A stretch of 64,000 nt of DNA, taken from NCBI RefSeq assembly GCF_025574465.1, contig NZ_JAOBPP010000015.1, forward strand, positions 85,789 through 149,788, in the 5' to 3' direction. The stretch is from Kordiimonas aestuarii. GTDB lineage: Bacteria > Pseudomonadota > Alphaproteobacteria > Sphingomonadales > Kordiimonadaceae. Positions 1 through 9,170 of this stretch are shown here, in pieces. The translations under genes and the position numbers were made by a program. A model generated the notes under the pieces. The model was given only the letters and a program-made list of their open reading frames with translations, searched no databases and was not told where the DNA came from. Every line of letters begins with the position of its first letter. Within the stretch, counting starts at the first letter, position 1.

Positions 1-1
1 C

Positions 2-400
2 CAGACCCTCGCCACCTGGGGCATTGGTGATGGTCCCTATCTTGTCCTGCCATTCGTCGGCCCCTCAAATGGCCGGGACGCCATTGGCTTTGCCGCCAAT
101 GTGTATGGTGACCCAGTGACACTGACACTGCAGGAAATTGATGACAGCAAGAAGTTCTTCGACCTCAGCCTGACCCGCACAGCCATTGAAGCTTTTGACG
201 CACGCGTTCGCTTCCACAACGAGATTGATGAACTCTATAAGGAAGACGACCCCTATGTGGTAGCGCGCTCGGTTTACTGGCAACGCCGCCGGTACGAGAT
301 TTATGACGGCGCACCGCCGGAGCCTGAAGAAGACTTGTTTGACCAGTTGGAAGAGCAGCAGGCCGCTATTGAGGCAGAAGATGCCGCCCGACCGGACTAG
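2..400 (+). CDS. mlaA: MlaA/VacJ family phospholipid-transport lipoprotein, C-terminal part
   Basis: Only the last 132 codons are inside the window; the frame is open from base 2 and ends in TAG at 398-400. The visible start carries the family hallmark GPYLVLPFVGPSNGRD (glycine-rich Pro-Phe-Gly-Pro-Ser plus Arg-Asp), as in MlaA, the outer-membrane lipoprotein that extracts mislocalised phospholipids from the outer leaflet and passes them to MlaC. A SVYWQRRRYEIYDG segment and a very acidic tail (EPEEDLFDQLEEQQ) follow. The signal peptide and lipobox must lie upstream of the window. It converges on ettA with a shared hairpin between them. The family call comes from motif recognition; the subunit role is established for the family. 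Confidence 0.85.
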   Translation, partial: QTLATWGIGDGPYLVLPFVGPSNGRDAIGFAANVYGDPVTLTLQEIDDSKKFFDLSLTRTAIEAFDARVRFHNEIDELYKEDDPYVVARSVYWQRRRYEIYDGAPPEPEEDLFDQLEEQQAAIEAEDAARPD

Positions 401-453
401 CCAGATCAAGCGGCCGGCCTGCCGCCGTTTGCTGCACATGGCCATCCACAAAA

Positions 454-483
454 AAAGGGGCCCTTGAAGGCCCCTTTGTTGTT
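454..483. terminator. Bidirectional Rho-independent terminator between mlaA and ettA
   Basis: A 9-bp perfect stem (454-462 with 469-477) closes a 6-nt loop. It has an A-run on the left and TGTTGTTTTT on the right, so it can end transcripts from both convergent genes. Confidence 0.8.
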
Positions 484-499
484 TTTACAGCGCTGCGCC

Positions 500-2170
500 C
501 TAGCGGGTGAAGCGACGGTATTTGATGCGGTGCGGCTGGGTTGCGTCGGCACCCAGGCGGCGCTTCTTGTCTTCTTCATAGGCTTCGAAGTTACCTTCAA
601 ACCATTCCACATGGCTGTCGCCTTCAAAGGCGAGAATATGGGTGGCAATACGGTCAAGGAAGAAGCGGTCGTGGCTGATAACCACCGCACAACCGGCGAA
701 GTTTTCAAGCGCTTCCTCAAGGGCAGCCAGGGTTTCGGTATCAAGGTCGTTTGTCGGCTCATCGAGCAGGAGCACGTTGCCCCCCTCCTTGAGCATTTTG
801 GCAAGGTGTACGCGGTTACGTTCGCCCCCCGATAGCAGGCCAACCTTCTTCTGCTGATCACCGCCTTTGAAGTTGAACGCGCCCACATAGGCGCGGGTGT
901 TAATCTCGGTTTTACCGAAATAAAACACATCATGCCCGCCGGAGATTTCCTCCCAGACGTTTTTGTCAGCGTGCAGCGCGTCGCGGGACTGGTCTACGTA
1001 TCCCAGCTCAACGGTTTCGCCCACATTGATCTCGCCAGAGTCCGGCTTTTCCTGGCCGGTAATCAACTTGAAGAGCGTGGTCTTACCGGCACCGTTGGGG
1101 CCAATCACGCCAACAATGCCCCCAGGTGGCAGGCTGAAGTCAAGCCCGTCAAACAGCAGCTTGTCACCGAAAGCTTTGGTCAGCCCGTTGGCTTCGATCA
1201 CTTTTCCGCCAAGGCGTTTTGGTGGCTGAATCTTGATTTGCGCCGGGCCTGCAACACGGTCATGTTGCTGCTCGATCATCTCGTCATAAGCCTTAATGCG
1301 TGCCTTGGACTTGGCCTGCCGCGCCTTGGGCGACTGCCGGATCCACTCCAGCTCCGATTCCATGGCTTTCTGGCGCGCCTTGTCTGAGCGTTCTTCCTGC
1401 GCCATGCGCTTGGTCTTCATCTCAAGCCATGCGCTATAGTTGCCTTCAAACGGAATGCCCTGACCACGGTCAAGCTCCAGCACCCACCCCACAACGTTAT
1501 CAAGGAAGTAGCGATCGTGCGTAACCAAAATCACACAGCCCTTGTATTGTTGCAGGTGTTTCTCAAGCCATGCCACGGTTTCTGCGTCAAGGTGGTTGGT
1601 TGGTTCATCAAGCAGCAGAATTTCAGGCTTCTCCAGCAACAGCTTGCACAGCGCCACCCGGCGTTTCTCACCGCCTGATAGCTTGTCCACTGGCCAATCA
1701 TTTGGCGGGCAGCACAGCGCGTCCATCGCCACTTCAGCGCGCGACTGCAAATCCCACGCGTCGGCGGCGTCGATTTGTTCCTGCAGTTCGCCCATTTTGG
1801 CCAACAGGTCCATGTTTTCAGGGTCCATGCCATAGTCGGTCGCGACCTGGTTGAAGTCATCCACCAGTGCCTGAGTGGCTGCCAAACCTTCCATCACGTT
1901 ACCCAGCACGTCTTTTTCCGGGTTCAGTTGTGGTTCCTGCGGCAGGTACCCGACGCGGATACCTTCGGCAGCCCATGCTTCGCCGGCAAACTCCCTGTCG
2001 TAGCCAGCCATGATTTTCATCAGGGTCGACTTACCCGCGCCGTTCTGGCCGATGACAGCGATCTTGGCGTCCGGCATGAAGTTGAGGGAGACGTTGTTGA
2101 GCACCTGTTTGCCGCCCGCATAGGTCTTGGACAGCTTGTGCATCTGGTAAACATACTGATAGGAGGCCAT
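500..2170 (-). CDS. ettA: Energy-dependent translational throttle protein EttA (ABC-F)
   Basis: 556 residues, the usual EttA length (about 555). Two ABC ATPase domains lie on one chain with no membrane segments: Walker A GQNGAGKST at residues 41-49 and GPNGAGKTT in the second half, each with an LSGGE signature and a DEPTN Walker B. Between them is the charged linker typical of ABC-F proteins. EttA binds the ribosomal E site and gates entry into elongation according to the ATP/ADP ratio. The ATG start gives the conserved opening MASYQYVYQMHKLSK. It stands alone, convergent with mlaA. Other ABC-F paralogues (Uup, YheS) have different N-termini and linkers, so EttA is the best assignment. Confidence 0.95.
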   Translation of the reverse strand: MASYQYVYQMHKLSKTYAGGKQVLNNVSLNFMPDAKIAVIGQNGAGKSTLMKIMAGYDREFAGEAWAAEGIRVGYLPQEPQLNPEKDVLGNVMEGLAATQALVDDFNQVATDYGMDPENMDLLAKMGELQEQIDAADAWDLQSRAEVAMDALCCPPNDWPVDKLSGGEKRRVALCKLLLEKPEILLLDEPTNHLDAETVAWLEKHLQQYKGCVILVTHDRYFLDNVVGWVLELDRGQGIPFEGNYSAWLEMKTKRMAQEERSDKARQKAMESELEWIRQSPKARQAKSKARIKAYDEMIEQQHDRVAGPAQIKIQPPKRLGGKVIEANGLTKAFGDKLLFDGLDFSLPPGGIVGVIGPNGAGKTTLFKLITGQEKPDSGEINVGETVELGYVDQSRDALHADKNVWEEISGGHDVFYFGKTEINTRAYVGAFNFKGGDQQKKVGLLSGGERNRVHLAKMLKEGGNVLLLDEPTNDLDTETLAALEEALENFAGCAVVISHDRFFLDRIATHILAFEGDSHVEWFEGNFEAYEEDKKRRLGADATQPHRIKYRRFTR

Positions 2171-2269
2171 GAAATCGGTCCTTGGAATTTCGCGTGAAAA
2201 CTTTGCGCCTCTGTTAACGCAGAATGGCGGTCAGAACAAGCGGGATTGCGGGATAGGCCCGGCTATTTG

Positions 2270-2689
2270 TCAGCTTTCGCCTTCTTCCTCGAATTTGCGG
2301 AAGACAGGCAGATGGTCGCTCAGTTCCACCCACGGCATGCGTGTTTTGACATAGACATGGGCTTCGGGTTCAAACTCTGCCGCCTGATCAAGGAACAGGG
2401 CGTGAAAATGAATCTCCCCCGGCCATGCCTCGCCCTCGAACGAAACCGGGCTGCCGCAAGTACCGCAGAAGCGGCGTTTGACCCCGGGGCTGGACTTATA
2501 GAGCTTTGGGTCCTCACCCGTGAAGCGCACAGCCACGCGTTCAAACCCCACATAGGTCGCAAAGCCGGCGCTGGTCGCCTTCTGGCAACTGGGGCAATGA
2601 CAATGGCTGGACCATTTGGCCCGCGCCACAATCTCCGCCTTCACACTGCCGCACAGGCACCGACCGGTATAATTGACCTCTTCACGCAT
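2270..2689 (-). CDS. GFA (CENP-V/GFA domain) family zinc protein
   Basis: 139 residues forming a single GFA domain. The zinc cysteines are visible in order: CLCGSV near the N-terminus, CHCPSCQK, then CGTCGSPV. The family is named after glutathione-dependent formaldehyde-activating enzyme, but most members have no proven substrate, so no reaction is assigned. It is followed on the same strand by two GST genes, which loosely supports a glutathione-linked role (inference). The ribosome-binding site is weak (GGAT about ten bases before ATG). Confidence 0.85.
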   Translation of the reverse strand: MREEVNYTGRCLCGSVKAEIVARAKWSSHCHCPSCQKATSAGFATYVGFERVAVRFTGEDPKLYKSSPGVKRRFCGTCGSPVSFEGEAWPGEIHFHALFLDQAAEFEPEAHVYVKTRMPWVELSDHLPVFRKFEEEGES

Positions 2690-2703
2690 GAAATTTTTTA
2701 TCC

Positions 2704-3387
2704 TTATTTGTCATTGTCGCCGAAGAATTTATCGTAGGCTTTTTTGGTGCGCTCAAAGCTGCGGGTCACCACCGGGTCGTCCTTCACCCGGTCCCAATAA
2801 TCGGCGAGTTTTTTATTTTCGCCAAAACCTTCAAGCCCGAAACGCGGCATCAAGGCACCGTACCAATACAGATGGGAAATCAACGCGCAGTCGGCAATCG
2901 TCCAGTTGTCCCCCACCGCGCGCGTACCGTCACCCATATATTTGCATGCATAGGCCAGCGCCTTGGGGATATCTTCCTCGCGCGCCTTGGCGATCTCATC
3001 ATCCGTTGCGGTACCACCAAAAGCCACCCGCCCCATGGGGCGCACGGCTTCCGCATAATAAAGGTCCAGAATCCGGGCGATGGCACGGGCGTCGGTCGCT
3101 GCATCAAAGTCTTCAGGCGTTAATAGTGTGCCGCCCAATGTGCGGTCCAGATATTCGAGAATCACCTGCCCCTCGGTCAGGGTGCTGCCATCATCCTTGA
3201 TCAGATACGGGATCTTGCCTAAGGGGTGCGCCTTCCAGTGCGCGTCTGACTTGAAACCCCCGTCCGGCATGCCGTAGTCAAGCTTGTCGGTCATACCCTT
3301 GATATCAAGGCCTATATACACGCGTTCAAAATAGGGTGATACACTTTCGCCCACCAGTTTCATCATCTTCCCTCTTCCCGTCGTCAT
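2704..3387 (-). CDS. Glutathione S-transferase family protein (second of a tandem pair)
   Basis: 227 residues from the ATG at 3387, which overlaps the stop of the upstream GST as ATGA and suggests translational coupling. ATGs at 3366 or 3363, preceded by a GA-rich GGAAGAGGGAAG, are equally plausible starts and would give 219-220 residues. The N-terminal thioredoxin-like half carries SPYFERVYIGLDIKG, GKIPYLIKDDGSTLTEGQVI (Pro and Ser/Glu of the glutathione site) and EYLDRTLGG. The C-terminal helical half contains the N-capping-box-like region NWTIADCALISHLYW. Cytosolic conjugation or thiol-transfer enzyme; substrate unknown. Confidence 0.85.
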   Translation of the reverse strand: MTTGRGKMMKLVGESVSPYFERVYIGLDIKGMTDKLDYGMPDGGFKSDAHWKAHPLGKIPYLIKDDGSTLTEGQVILEYLDRTLGGTLLTPEDFDAATDARAIARILDLYYAEAVRPMGRVAFGGTATDDEIAKAREEDIPKALAYACKYMGDGTRAVGDNWTIADCALISHLYWYGALMPRFGLEGFGENKKLADYWDRVKDDPVVTRSFERTKKAYDKFFGDNDK

Positions 3388-4064
3388 GTTGCCTGCTGCG
3401 CTTTGGCCGCCGCGATGCGCTTGAGCAAAAACTCCAGCGCTGCCGCCATGCGTTTATGGCTCCTGACCACGATATCAGATTCCTTATGCTTGTCCCACCA
3501 TGCAGCAAGTTTTGGCCGCCCTTCAAACACTGTCACTTCAAACTCCTTTAGGAAAACGAGGAAATGGAACATGTGCGGTATGAGTGCGGTGTCAGCAAAA
3601 CTGAAAGCATCCCCCACCACATAATCGCCGCCACCAAGATAGCCCTCAATGAGGTCAAGCCCCAGCGGCAAGCCGTCCTCAACCGCCGCCTTGATAGCCG
3701 CTTCGTCCCGAATACCACGTGTGATGCTGCGCGCCAGCGATGAGGTGTGCGGTCCGACATAAAGGTCGATCGTGCGGCACACGAGCTTGGCCTTCGCGGC
3801 CTCAAGTGCCGTGGCGGGCATCAAGTCAGGCCCTTCGAACGTTTCGTTGAAATACTCGGCAATGACTTGCCCTTCGGGGATAAATTCCCCGTCCGGCAGG
3901 CGAAGATACGGGATCTTGCCGGTCGGGTTGGCAGCTTTCAGTTCCGGCGAGCCAAACGGCCCCGGAGGCAATGCCAGTTCCACTTCATCCAGCGCGCCCT
4001 TGACATCAAGGGTGATGACCGCACGTTCAAAATATGGCGACAGGCTGATGCCGACAAGCTGCAT
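3384..4064 (-). CDS. Glutathione S-transferase family protein (first of a tandem pair)
   Basis: The frame is open back to 4235, but the ATG at 4064 is chosen because AAGGA lies about eight bases before it and the protein then opens MQLVGISLSPYFERAV, matching its neighbour's N-terminus. 226 residues. The thioredoxin-fold half has GKIPYLRLPDGEFIPEGQVI, and the C-terminal half has GDAFSFADTALIPHMFHF. Similar in architecture and motifs to the next gene (2704-3387), so the pair probably arose by tandem duplication. Its stop overlaps the next start by four bases. Confidence 0.85.
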   Translation of the reverse strand: MQLVGISLSPYFERAVITLDVKGALDEVELALPPGPFGSPELKAANPTGKIPYLRLPDGEFIPEGQVIAEYFNETFEGPDLMPATALEAAKAKLVCRTIDLYVGPHTSSLARSITRGIRDEAAIKAAVEDGLPLGLDLIEGYLGGGDYVVGDAFSFADTALIPHMFHFLVFLKEFEVTVFEGRPKLAAWWDKHKESDIVVRSHKRMAAALEFLLKRIAAAKAQQAT

Positions 4065-4090
4065 GTGACTATTCCTTATGTGGGTTTCCC

Positions 4091-4729
4091 TTAAAGGGAA
4101 AGTTGGTGCCGTATGAGGAGGAATGCAACCCCAAGCATGACAATCGTGATGATGCTGTCGAGCACACGCCATGTTACCGGTTTTGCAAACAGGGGCGCCG
4201 CGCGCCTGGCACCATATCCGATGGTGTAAAACCACATGACAGAGGCCAGAACGGCACCCAGAAGGAACATCAACCGCGCGGCATCCGTGTCATATTTCAC
4301 GCTAACACCCCCAATCAGCACCATGGTATCCACGTAAGCCCAGGGGTTGAGCCACGCAAACGCCAGTGCGTGCAGGACGGCGATTTTTGCACCCCTGCCC
4401 GCCGCAGCACCAGCGGAAGCGTCTATGCGATCATCTGTTATGACATCGGGCCTGATGGCAGCCTTCAGACTTTTAGACGCAAACCACATAAGGAATGCAA
4501 CACCGCCCCACCCGAGCCAGTAGGCAAGCGCCGGAAAGTCAGCGAAAAATCGCCCGACCCCCATCACACCAAGGCTGATCATCAAGGCATCCGAGACAAA
4601 GGTGGTGGTGGTAACGGCAAAGACATGGCGGTGCTTCAGCCCTTGCCTCAACACATAAAAATTCTGCGGCCCGATGGCAAGCAGAAGCCCGAACGAGACC
4701 ACAAGCCCTTCCAGAAAAACCGGCAGCAT
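4091..4729 (-). CDS. LysE/ArgO family amino-acid exporter
   Basis: 212 residues, about six hydrophobic segments, normal length for LysE-type translocators. The N-terminal segment carries the family signature SFGLLLAIGPQNFYVLRQG, and LAFAWLNPWAYVDT (the NPxAxxD-type motif) sits mid-protein. Inner-membrane efflux of basic or other amino acids is the usual role; the substrate cannot be read from sequence. AGGAG seven bases before ATG supports the start. Lies between a GST gene and a hydrolase gene on the same strand. Confidence 0.88.
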   Translation of the reverse strand: MLPVFLEGLVVSFGLLLAIGPQNFYVLRQGLKHRHVFAVTTTTFVSDALMISLGVMGVGRFFADFPALAYWLGWGGVAFLMWFASKSLKAAIRPDVITDDRIDASAGAAAGRGAKIAVLHALAFAWLNPWAYVDTMVLIGGVSVKYDTDAARLMFLLGAVLASVMWFYTIGYGARRAAPLFAKPVTWRVLDSIITIVMLGVAFLLIRHQLSL

Positions 4730-4763
4730 AGAACCGCTCCTGCGCCTCGCAGGCCGACCCTCA

Positions 4764-5756
4764 TCAGGCGAAGTGGCGCTGCATCCAGTCCATGATCGCG
4801 GTGTTTACATCATCCGCGCGTTCCTGCTGGCTCCAGTGCCCGCAGCCTTTGAGGTCGATACGCTCATAGGGCGTGCACATGCCAGCCATGGCATCAGCAA
4901 TAACAGGTGGGCAGGCGCGGTCAAGGTCTGCGGTGATCATCAGACACGGCAGGTTCACATGCGGCAGTCTGCCACCTTCGAGGAAGCGTTTCTGGTCCTG
5001 CCAGTTAGCGGTAAAATTGCGGTACCAGTGGATGGGGCCGGTAAAACCGTTTTTCTTATATGCCTTGGCGTAGACAGCTGTCTCCCTGTCCGACAACAGC
5101 CGCTCACCGCCCCAGGCGTCTTCGCCTTTTTCCAATAGCCCCAACAGGTCAAGGCTTTTTTCCTCAAACGGCACGTCAGACTTCTGCACCTTGCCCTTGT
5201 TGGGTTTGCGCAAGAAAAACTTGAAAGTCTGCATCAGGTCGCGCTCAAGAATCGGCTCGCACGCGCCCTCTTCCTGAAAGCGCACGATATACATATCCTC
5301 GCCAAACCTTGCGCGGAACATGGCGACAGGGTCCATCGGGTAATGCGGCAACAGTGGCACATTAAGCCCGGCGCAGCCCAACACACGCTCCGGCATATAA
5401 AACGGCAGTTGCCACAGGATGATGGCACCCCAGTCGTGCCCCACGAACACAGCTTTCTCGATGCCGTAATGGTCCAGTAGGCCGCGCAGGTCGTCGGTCA
5501 ATTTCTGCATGGTAAACTGTTGCACACCCTCAGGCGCGTCTGAAACACCATATCCGCGCTGATCAGGCGTAAAAACACTGTGGCCCGCTTCGGCAAAAGC
5601 GGTCATCTGCGCGCGCCAGCTATAGGCAATTTCGGGGAAGCCATGCAGAAAAAAAACGGCCGGCTTGCCACTCTCCGCTGGTTCCGGGCCCATGCGGTAA
5701 ACGCCAAGTGTCACGCCATTTGTGGGCACCATCTCCGGTACTGGCCACTCTGTCAT
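4764..5756 (-). CDS. Alpha/beta hydrolase, soluble epoxide hydrolase-like
   Basis: 330 residues. The elements of epoxide hydrolases appear in order: oxyanion-hole HGFPEIAYSWR, nucleophile elbow GHDWGAI (Asp nucleophile), a cap region with tyrosines (YAKAYKKNGFTGPIHWYRN), the acid Asp in ITADLDRACPP, and catalytic His in GCGHWSQQE. An aspartate rather than serine nucleophile with cap tyrosines favours epoxide hydrolysis over esterase or haloalkane dehalogenase activity. A strong GGGGAGGA precedes the ATG. The natural substrate is unknown. Confidence 0.85.
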   Translation of the reverse strand: MTEWPVPEMVPTNGVTLGVYRMGPEPAESGKPAVFFLHGFPEIAYSWRAQMTAFAEAGHSVFTPDQRGYGVSDAPEGVQQFTMQKLTDDLRGLLDHYGIEKAVFVGHDWGAIILWQLPFYMPERVLGCAGLNVPLLPHYPMDPVAMFRARFGEDMYIVRFQEEGACEPILERDLMQTFKFFLRKPNKGKVQKSDVPFEEKSLDLLGLLEKGEDAWGGERLLSDRETAVYAKAYKKNGFTGPIHWYRNFTANWQDQKRFLEGGRLPHVNLPCLMITADLDRACPPVIADAMAGMCTPYERIDLKGCGHWSQQERADDVNTAIMDWMQRHFA

Positions 5757-5777
5757 ACGATCCTCCCCTTCCGGTAA

Positions 5778-7145
5778 TCAGCCCAACACCGCACCGATAA
5801 AAAGTGCGGTGATGGCCAGCGGCGCAATGATGCGCACCACCATGTACCAGAGGGTAAATAGCCTGCCATCCGCCATCGGCAAGGCTGCACGCACGTCATC
5901 GCGTCTCAGCGCCCAGCCGATGATCAGACAATAGGCAAGGCCGGAAAGCGGCAGGATAAAGTTGCTGACGCCTTCGCGGATCAGGTCAAAGGCCGTCAGC
6001 CCGTCAAAGCCAAGGGCTGCAAGCGGGTATACTTCCCGTCCGTCCGAGAAGGAATATACCGTGGCAAGGCTGGCAATAAAGGCTGTACCCGCCATCAGGC
6101 AGGCAGCAAACGGGCGCCCGGTGCGGCCCTCCGTCATGCGCGCCACCGTGGGAGCAAGCAGCGAAATGGATGATGTCACCGCTGCAAAGGTCAACAGCAG
6201 GAAAAAAGCAAAGGCAACAAAGGCGCCGCCGGGAATTTCGGTGAAGATGATCGGCAGGGTCAGGAACACAAGCCCCGGTCCCGCCGTAGGTTCCACACCA
6301 CTGGCGAACACCAGCGGGAAGATGGCAAGCCCGGCGGCAAGCGCTACAAACAGGTCCATCGCCACGATCCAGAAGGTGGCGCGCGGCAGTTTCACGTCAT
6401 CGCCCATGTAGGAGCCATAGGTCATAATGCCGCCCACCCCCACACCAAGGGTGAAAAACGCCTGTCCTACAGCTTCGAGGAACAGGCGCGAGGTGAAATT
6501 GATCTCATGAAAACCAAACAGAAAATCGACCGCACGGCCCATATCGCCGGTTTGCCCGCTATAGATCACCAACCCGATCAGCATAACAAACAAGGTGGGC
6601 ATCATAACCTTGCCCGCGCGCTCAATCCCGGTGCGAATGTCGAAGGAAACGATGGCCGCTGTGAAGGCCATGAAGACCGCGGACCATAAGGCCATGGCCA
6701 ATGGGTCAGCTTTGAAGTCCGCGTCCAGCGCGACAACCGCACCTTCGGGCCAGCCAGCAAACCCGCCCTGAAGCGCGATCAGGCCGTAATACATCGCCTG
6801 CCCGGCAATCACGGCATAAAAGCTGAGCACCATGATCGTGCCCACAAGGCCAATCCAGCCTATGGTGGGCCAACTGAGCTTCGCGCCAATGCTGGCTTGC
6901 AGTTCACCAAGCGCTGTGGGTGGGCTGGCCTTGCCCATGCGGCCAATCAGCATTTCCGCCATGAAGGCGGGCCCTGCCACAAACGCCAGCGCAAGCAGGT
7001 AAATAAGCACAAAACCGCCGCCGCCATTGGCACCAGCGACATAGGTAAAACCCCAAACGTTGCCCAGTCCGACGGCGGACCCTGCCGCTGCAATGATAAA
7101 TGCCAGCCGTGATGTGAAGGACGGGTAGGCCCCCTTCGCCTGCAT
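5778..7145 (-). CDS. Neurotransmitter:sodium symporter (NSS/SNF) family transporter
   Basis: 455 residues from the ATG at 7145, chosen because AGGGGAGAG precedes it; the frame is open to 7223. It opens with the NSS signature region RLAFIIAAAGSAVGLGNVWGFTYV (TM1, unwound Gly-rich sodium and substrate site) and has about 11-12 hydrophobic segments. Sodium-driven uptake of amino acids or related amines. It lies 19 bases downstream of a Tat-exported flavin oxidoreductase on the same strand, so the two may be co-transcribed and functionally linked through an amine or its product (inference). Confidence 0.9.
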   Translation of the reverse strand: MQAKGAYPSFTSRLAFIIAAAGSAVGLGNVWGFTYVAGANGGGGFVLIYLLALAFVAGPAFMAEMLIGRMGKASPPTALGELQASIGAKLSWPTIGWIGLVGTIMVLSFYAVIAGQAMYYGLIALQGGFAGWPEGAVVALDADFKADPLAMALWSAVFMAFTAAIVSFDIRTGIERAGKVMMPTLFVMLIGLVIYSGQTGDMGRAVDFLFGFHEINFTSRLFLEAVGQAFFTLGVGVGGIMTYGSYMGDDVKLPRATFWIVAMDLFVALAAGLAIFPLVFASGVEPTAGPGLVFLTLPIIFTEIPGGAFVAFAFFLLLTFAAVTSSISLLAPTVARMTEGRTGRPFAACLMAGTAFIASLATVYSFSDGREVYPLAALGFDGLTAFDLIREGVSNFILPLSGLAYCLIIGWALRRDDVRAALPMADGRLFTLWYMVVRIIAPLAITALFIGAVLG

Positions 7146-7164
7146 GCGCTCTCCCCTTACGCTT

Positions 7165-9060
7165 TTATGCTCCGTACAGTGTGTCCACGGCGCGGATTGC
7201 GGCGTCAACTGCGCCGTTGACATAAGCGTAGGCGGAACTGTCGGAATTGGCGATGGCTAATTTGCCGACCGGCTTGCGCGCCTCGATATGCGGGCCTTTT
7301 TGCGGGCTCCAGTCGCCGTCATAAAGCTCATTATATTCATAGGCATAGCCGTGTGGCCACCGGTTGACTGTAATGCCTGCGATATCGCGTTCTGCGTCAA
7401 AACCATAAGGGCCGAAGGCCTGGGTGAGCTCATTCACAATGGCGGTCTCGAAGTCCTCGAACGTAAGGGCATACATCTCATAGCGACCCGCCTTGTGCTG
7501 TTCGCGCGAGGTCAGGCCCGGAGATGTTGGTACATAGGTCATATGCAGCATGATCGGATCTTCGGGCTTGGCGGCGAAAGAATAGCCGCCCATCGAAACC
7601 GGGAAATCCAGCGAATAGTTGGAGAACAGGGCACCGGGCGTGAACACATAATGTACACCGGCGTTTTTGAAGGCCTGCCAGTTCCTCAGCGCCACGTTTA
7701 TGTAGGCAAGCGGTACCTTCTCGGGCCAATCCAGCAGTTCGCGTTGTTTTTCACCAAGTTCGGGCATGATGAACGGCAGGATATGGTTATAACACGCCAT
7801 AATGCCCGCGCGCGCTTCCACGCGTTCTACCTTGCCGTCGCGCACGTAGGTGACCTCAACGCCCTTGTCGGTATTCATCGCCTGCACAGCGGTTGAAGAC
7901 AGGCGAATGCGCACCTTGTTTTCAGCCCCGTCAAGCCGGTCATAGTGTGCGCGGGTCAGCACTTCGTCTTCCATCGTGTGCGCTGGCAGCGCGTCGGGGA
8001 TCAGCTTGGCAACCGCGAGGCGCGCAACGCCTGCGTTGCCGTCCGGGAAGTGGAAAATATAGGGCTCGTCCCAATGATACGGTTTGGGCACCGCCTGAGG
8101 GTCCAGCCCCAGACCAAGCGTTCCGCCCTGGCCCAGCCGCAAGGCTTCAAGGCCCGAGATCGCGTCCCAGCCAAGACCCCAAAGGCCGGTCATCTCATTG
8201 CGCATCAGCGCAAGCGCATCCTCGCCAAACCCGCCAAACTCCTGCATACAGTGCTCATAGGAATGGCTGCGCAGATAGTCGACCTTCTCATCGCGGCTCA
8301 TGTGCGCCAGCCAGTCGGGCTGGTCCACCAGCCAGCGATGCAGGGCTTTTTTGTCCTCCGCACCAAGCGGCAGCTTCCCGATCATGGCGGCGACACGCTT
8401 TTTTCCATCAGCGTCATAGGCTGCCCAAACAGCAGACGAACCGCCCCCCGGTCCCACCGGGATCATCTCACCGCCAGGGAAACGGTCCGGGTTTGGGTGC
8501 ACAGCCACACCAAGGCCGGCCCGTTCATAAAAGGTCTGGTCAAAATAACGGTAGAATTTTTCCGTATCGATGCCCAGTGCCTGAAGAAACGCGCGTGAGC
8601 CTTCGCTGTAATGCGCTGGTCCTTCAAGCGTCTGGCTCCCGCCATAACCGACCAGCATTTTACCGTCTACGTTGAATTCGTTGCGTTTGGCATGGCCGCC
8701 GAAATCATCATGGTTGTCGATGATCAGGATACGGGCGTCCGTACCCAGCTTCTCCTGCGCCAGCACAGCACTCGCCAGCCCGCTGATACCAGCCCCCACG
8801 ACCACAAGATCATAAAGCCCGTCTGTCGCATCTTCAGGCCGCTCGTAGGTTTTACCTTCCCACGAGATGGCGTGGGCCACTTCAAAGCTGCCCACGTGGC
8901 TGCCGCGCATGCCGGTTTTGGCTGGTGGATATGTCCATACACCGTCTGACTTCACAAGCCCTTCGGCCATTGCCGCCACCGGGCTCAAGCCCACGGCAAG
9001 GCCCGTTAGCGCCACGCCGTTCAAAAAATCGCGTCTGTTGATGCCCCTGAGCTTGGACAT
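7165..9060 (-). CDS. Tat-exported FAD-dependent oxidoreductase, spermidine dehydrogenase-like
   Basis: 631 residues. The N-terminus has a twin-arginine signal (NRRDFLNGVAL, hydrophobic stretch, AMAEG), so the folded flavoprotein is expected in the periplasm. A Rossmann FAD site follows at about residues 85-120 (DLVVVGAGISGLASAVLA) with FGGHAKRNEF, the layout of flavin amine oxidases. Length and arrangement resemble bacterial spermidine dehydrogenase, but that substrate is an inference; many relatives are annotated only as NAD(P)-binding proteins. AAAGGGATATC precedes the ATG. Followed directly by an NSS transporter. Confidence 0.75.
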   Translation of the reverse strand: MSKLRGINRRDFLNGVALTGLAVGLSPVAAMAEGLVKSDGVWTYPPAKTGMRGSHVGSFEVAHAISWEGKTYERPEDATDGLYDLVVVGAGISGLASAVLAQEKLGTDARILIIDNHDDFGGHAKRNEFNVDGKMLVGYGGSQTLEGPAHYSEGSRAFLQALGIDTEKFYRYFDQTFYERAGLGVAVHPNPDRFPGGEMIPVGPGGGSSAVWAAYDADGKKRVAAMIGKLPLGAEDKKALHRWLVDQPDWLAHMSRDEKVDYLRSHSYEHCMQEFGGFGEDALALMRNEMTGLWGLGWDAISGLEALRLGQGGTLGLGLDPQAVPKPYHWDEPYIFHFPDGNAGVARLAVAKLIPDALPAHTMEDEVLTRAHYDRLDGAENKVRIRLSSTAVQAMNTDKGVEVTYVRDGKVERVEARAGIMACYNHILPFIMPELGEKQRELLDWPEKVPLAYINVALRNWQAFKNAGVHYVFTPGALFSNYSLDFPVSMGGYSFAAKPEDPIMLHMTYVPTSPGLTSREQHKAGRYEMYALTFEDFETAIVNELTQAFGPYGFDAERDIAGITVNRWPHGYAYEYNELYDGDWSPQKGPHIEARKPVGKLAIANSDSSAYAYVNGAVDAAIRAVDTLYGA

Positions 9061-9170
9061 GATATCCCTTTCCCCTCACAAGATGGCGCTACCCCTAGCG
9101 CCACCACGCGGGAGCATATCGCGTTTACGCAAACAGCAAAAGAGAAATGTGATCACATTATCGCACGAGA

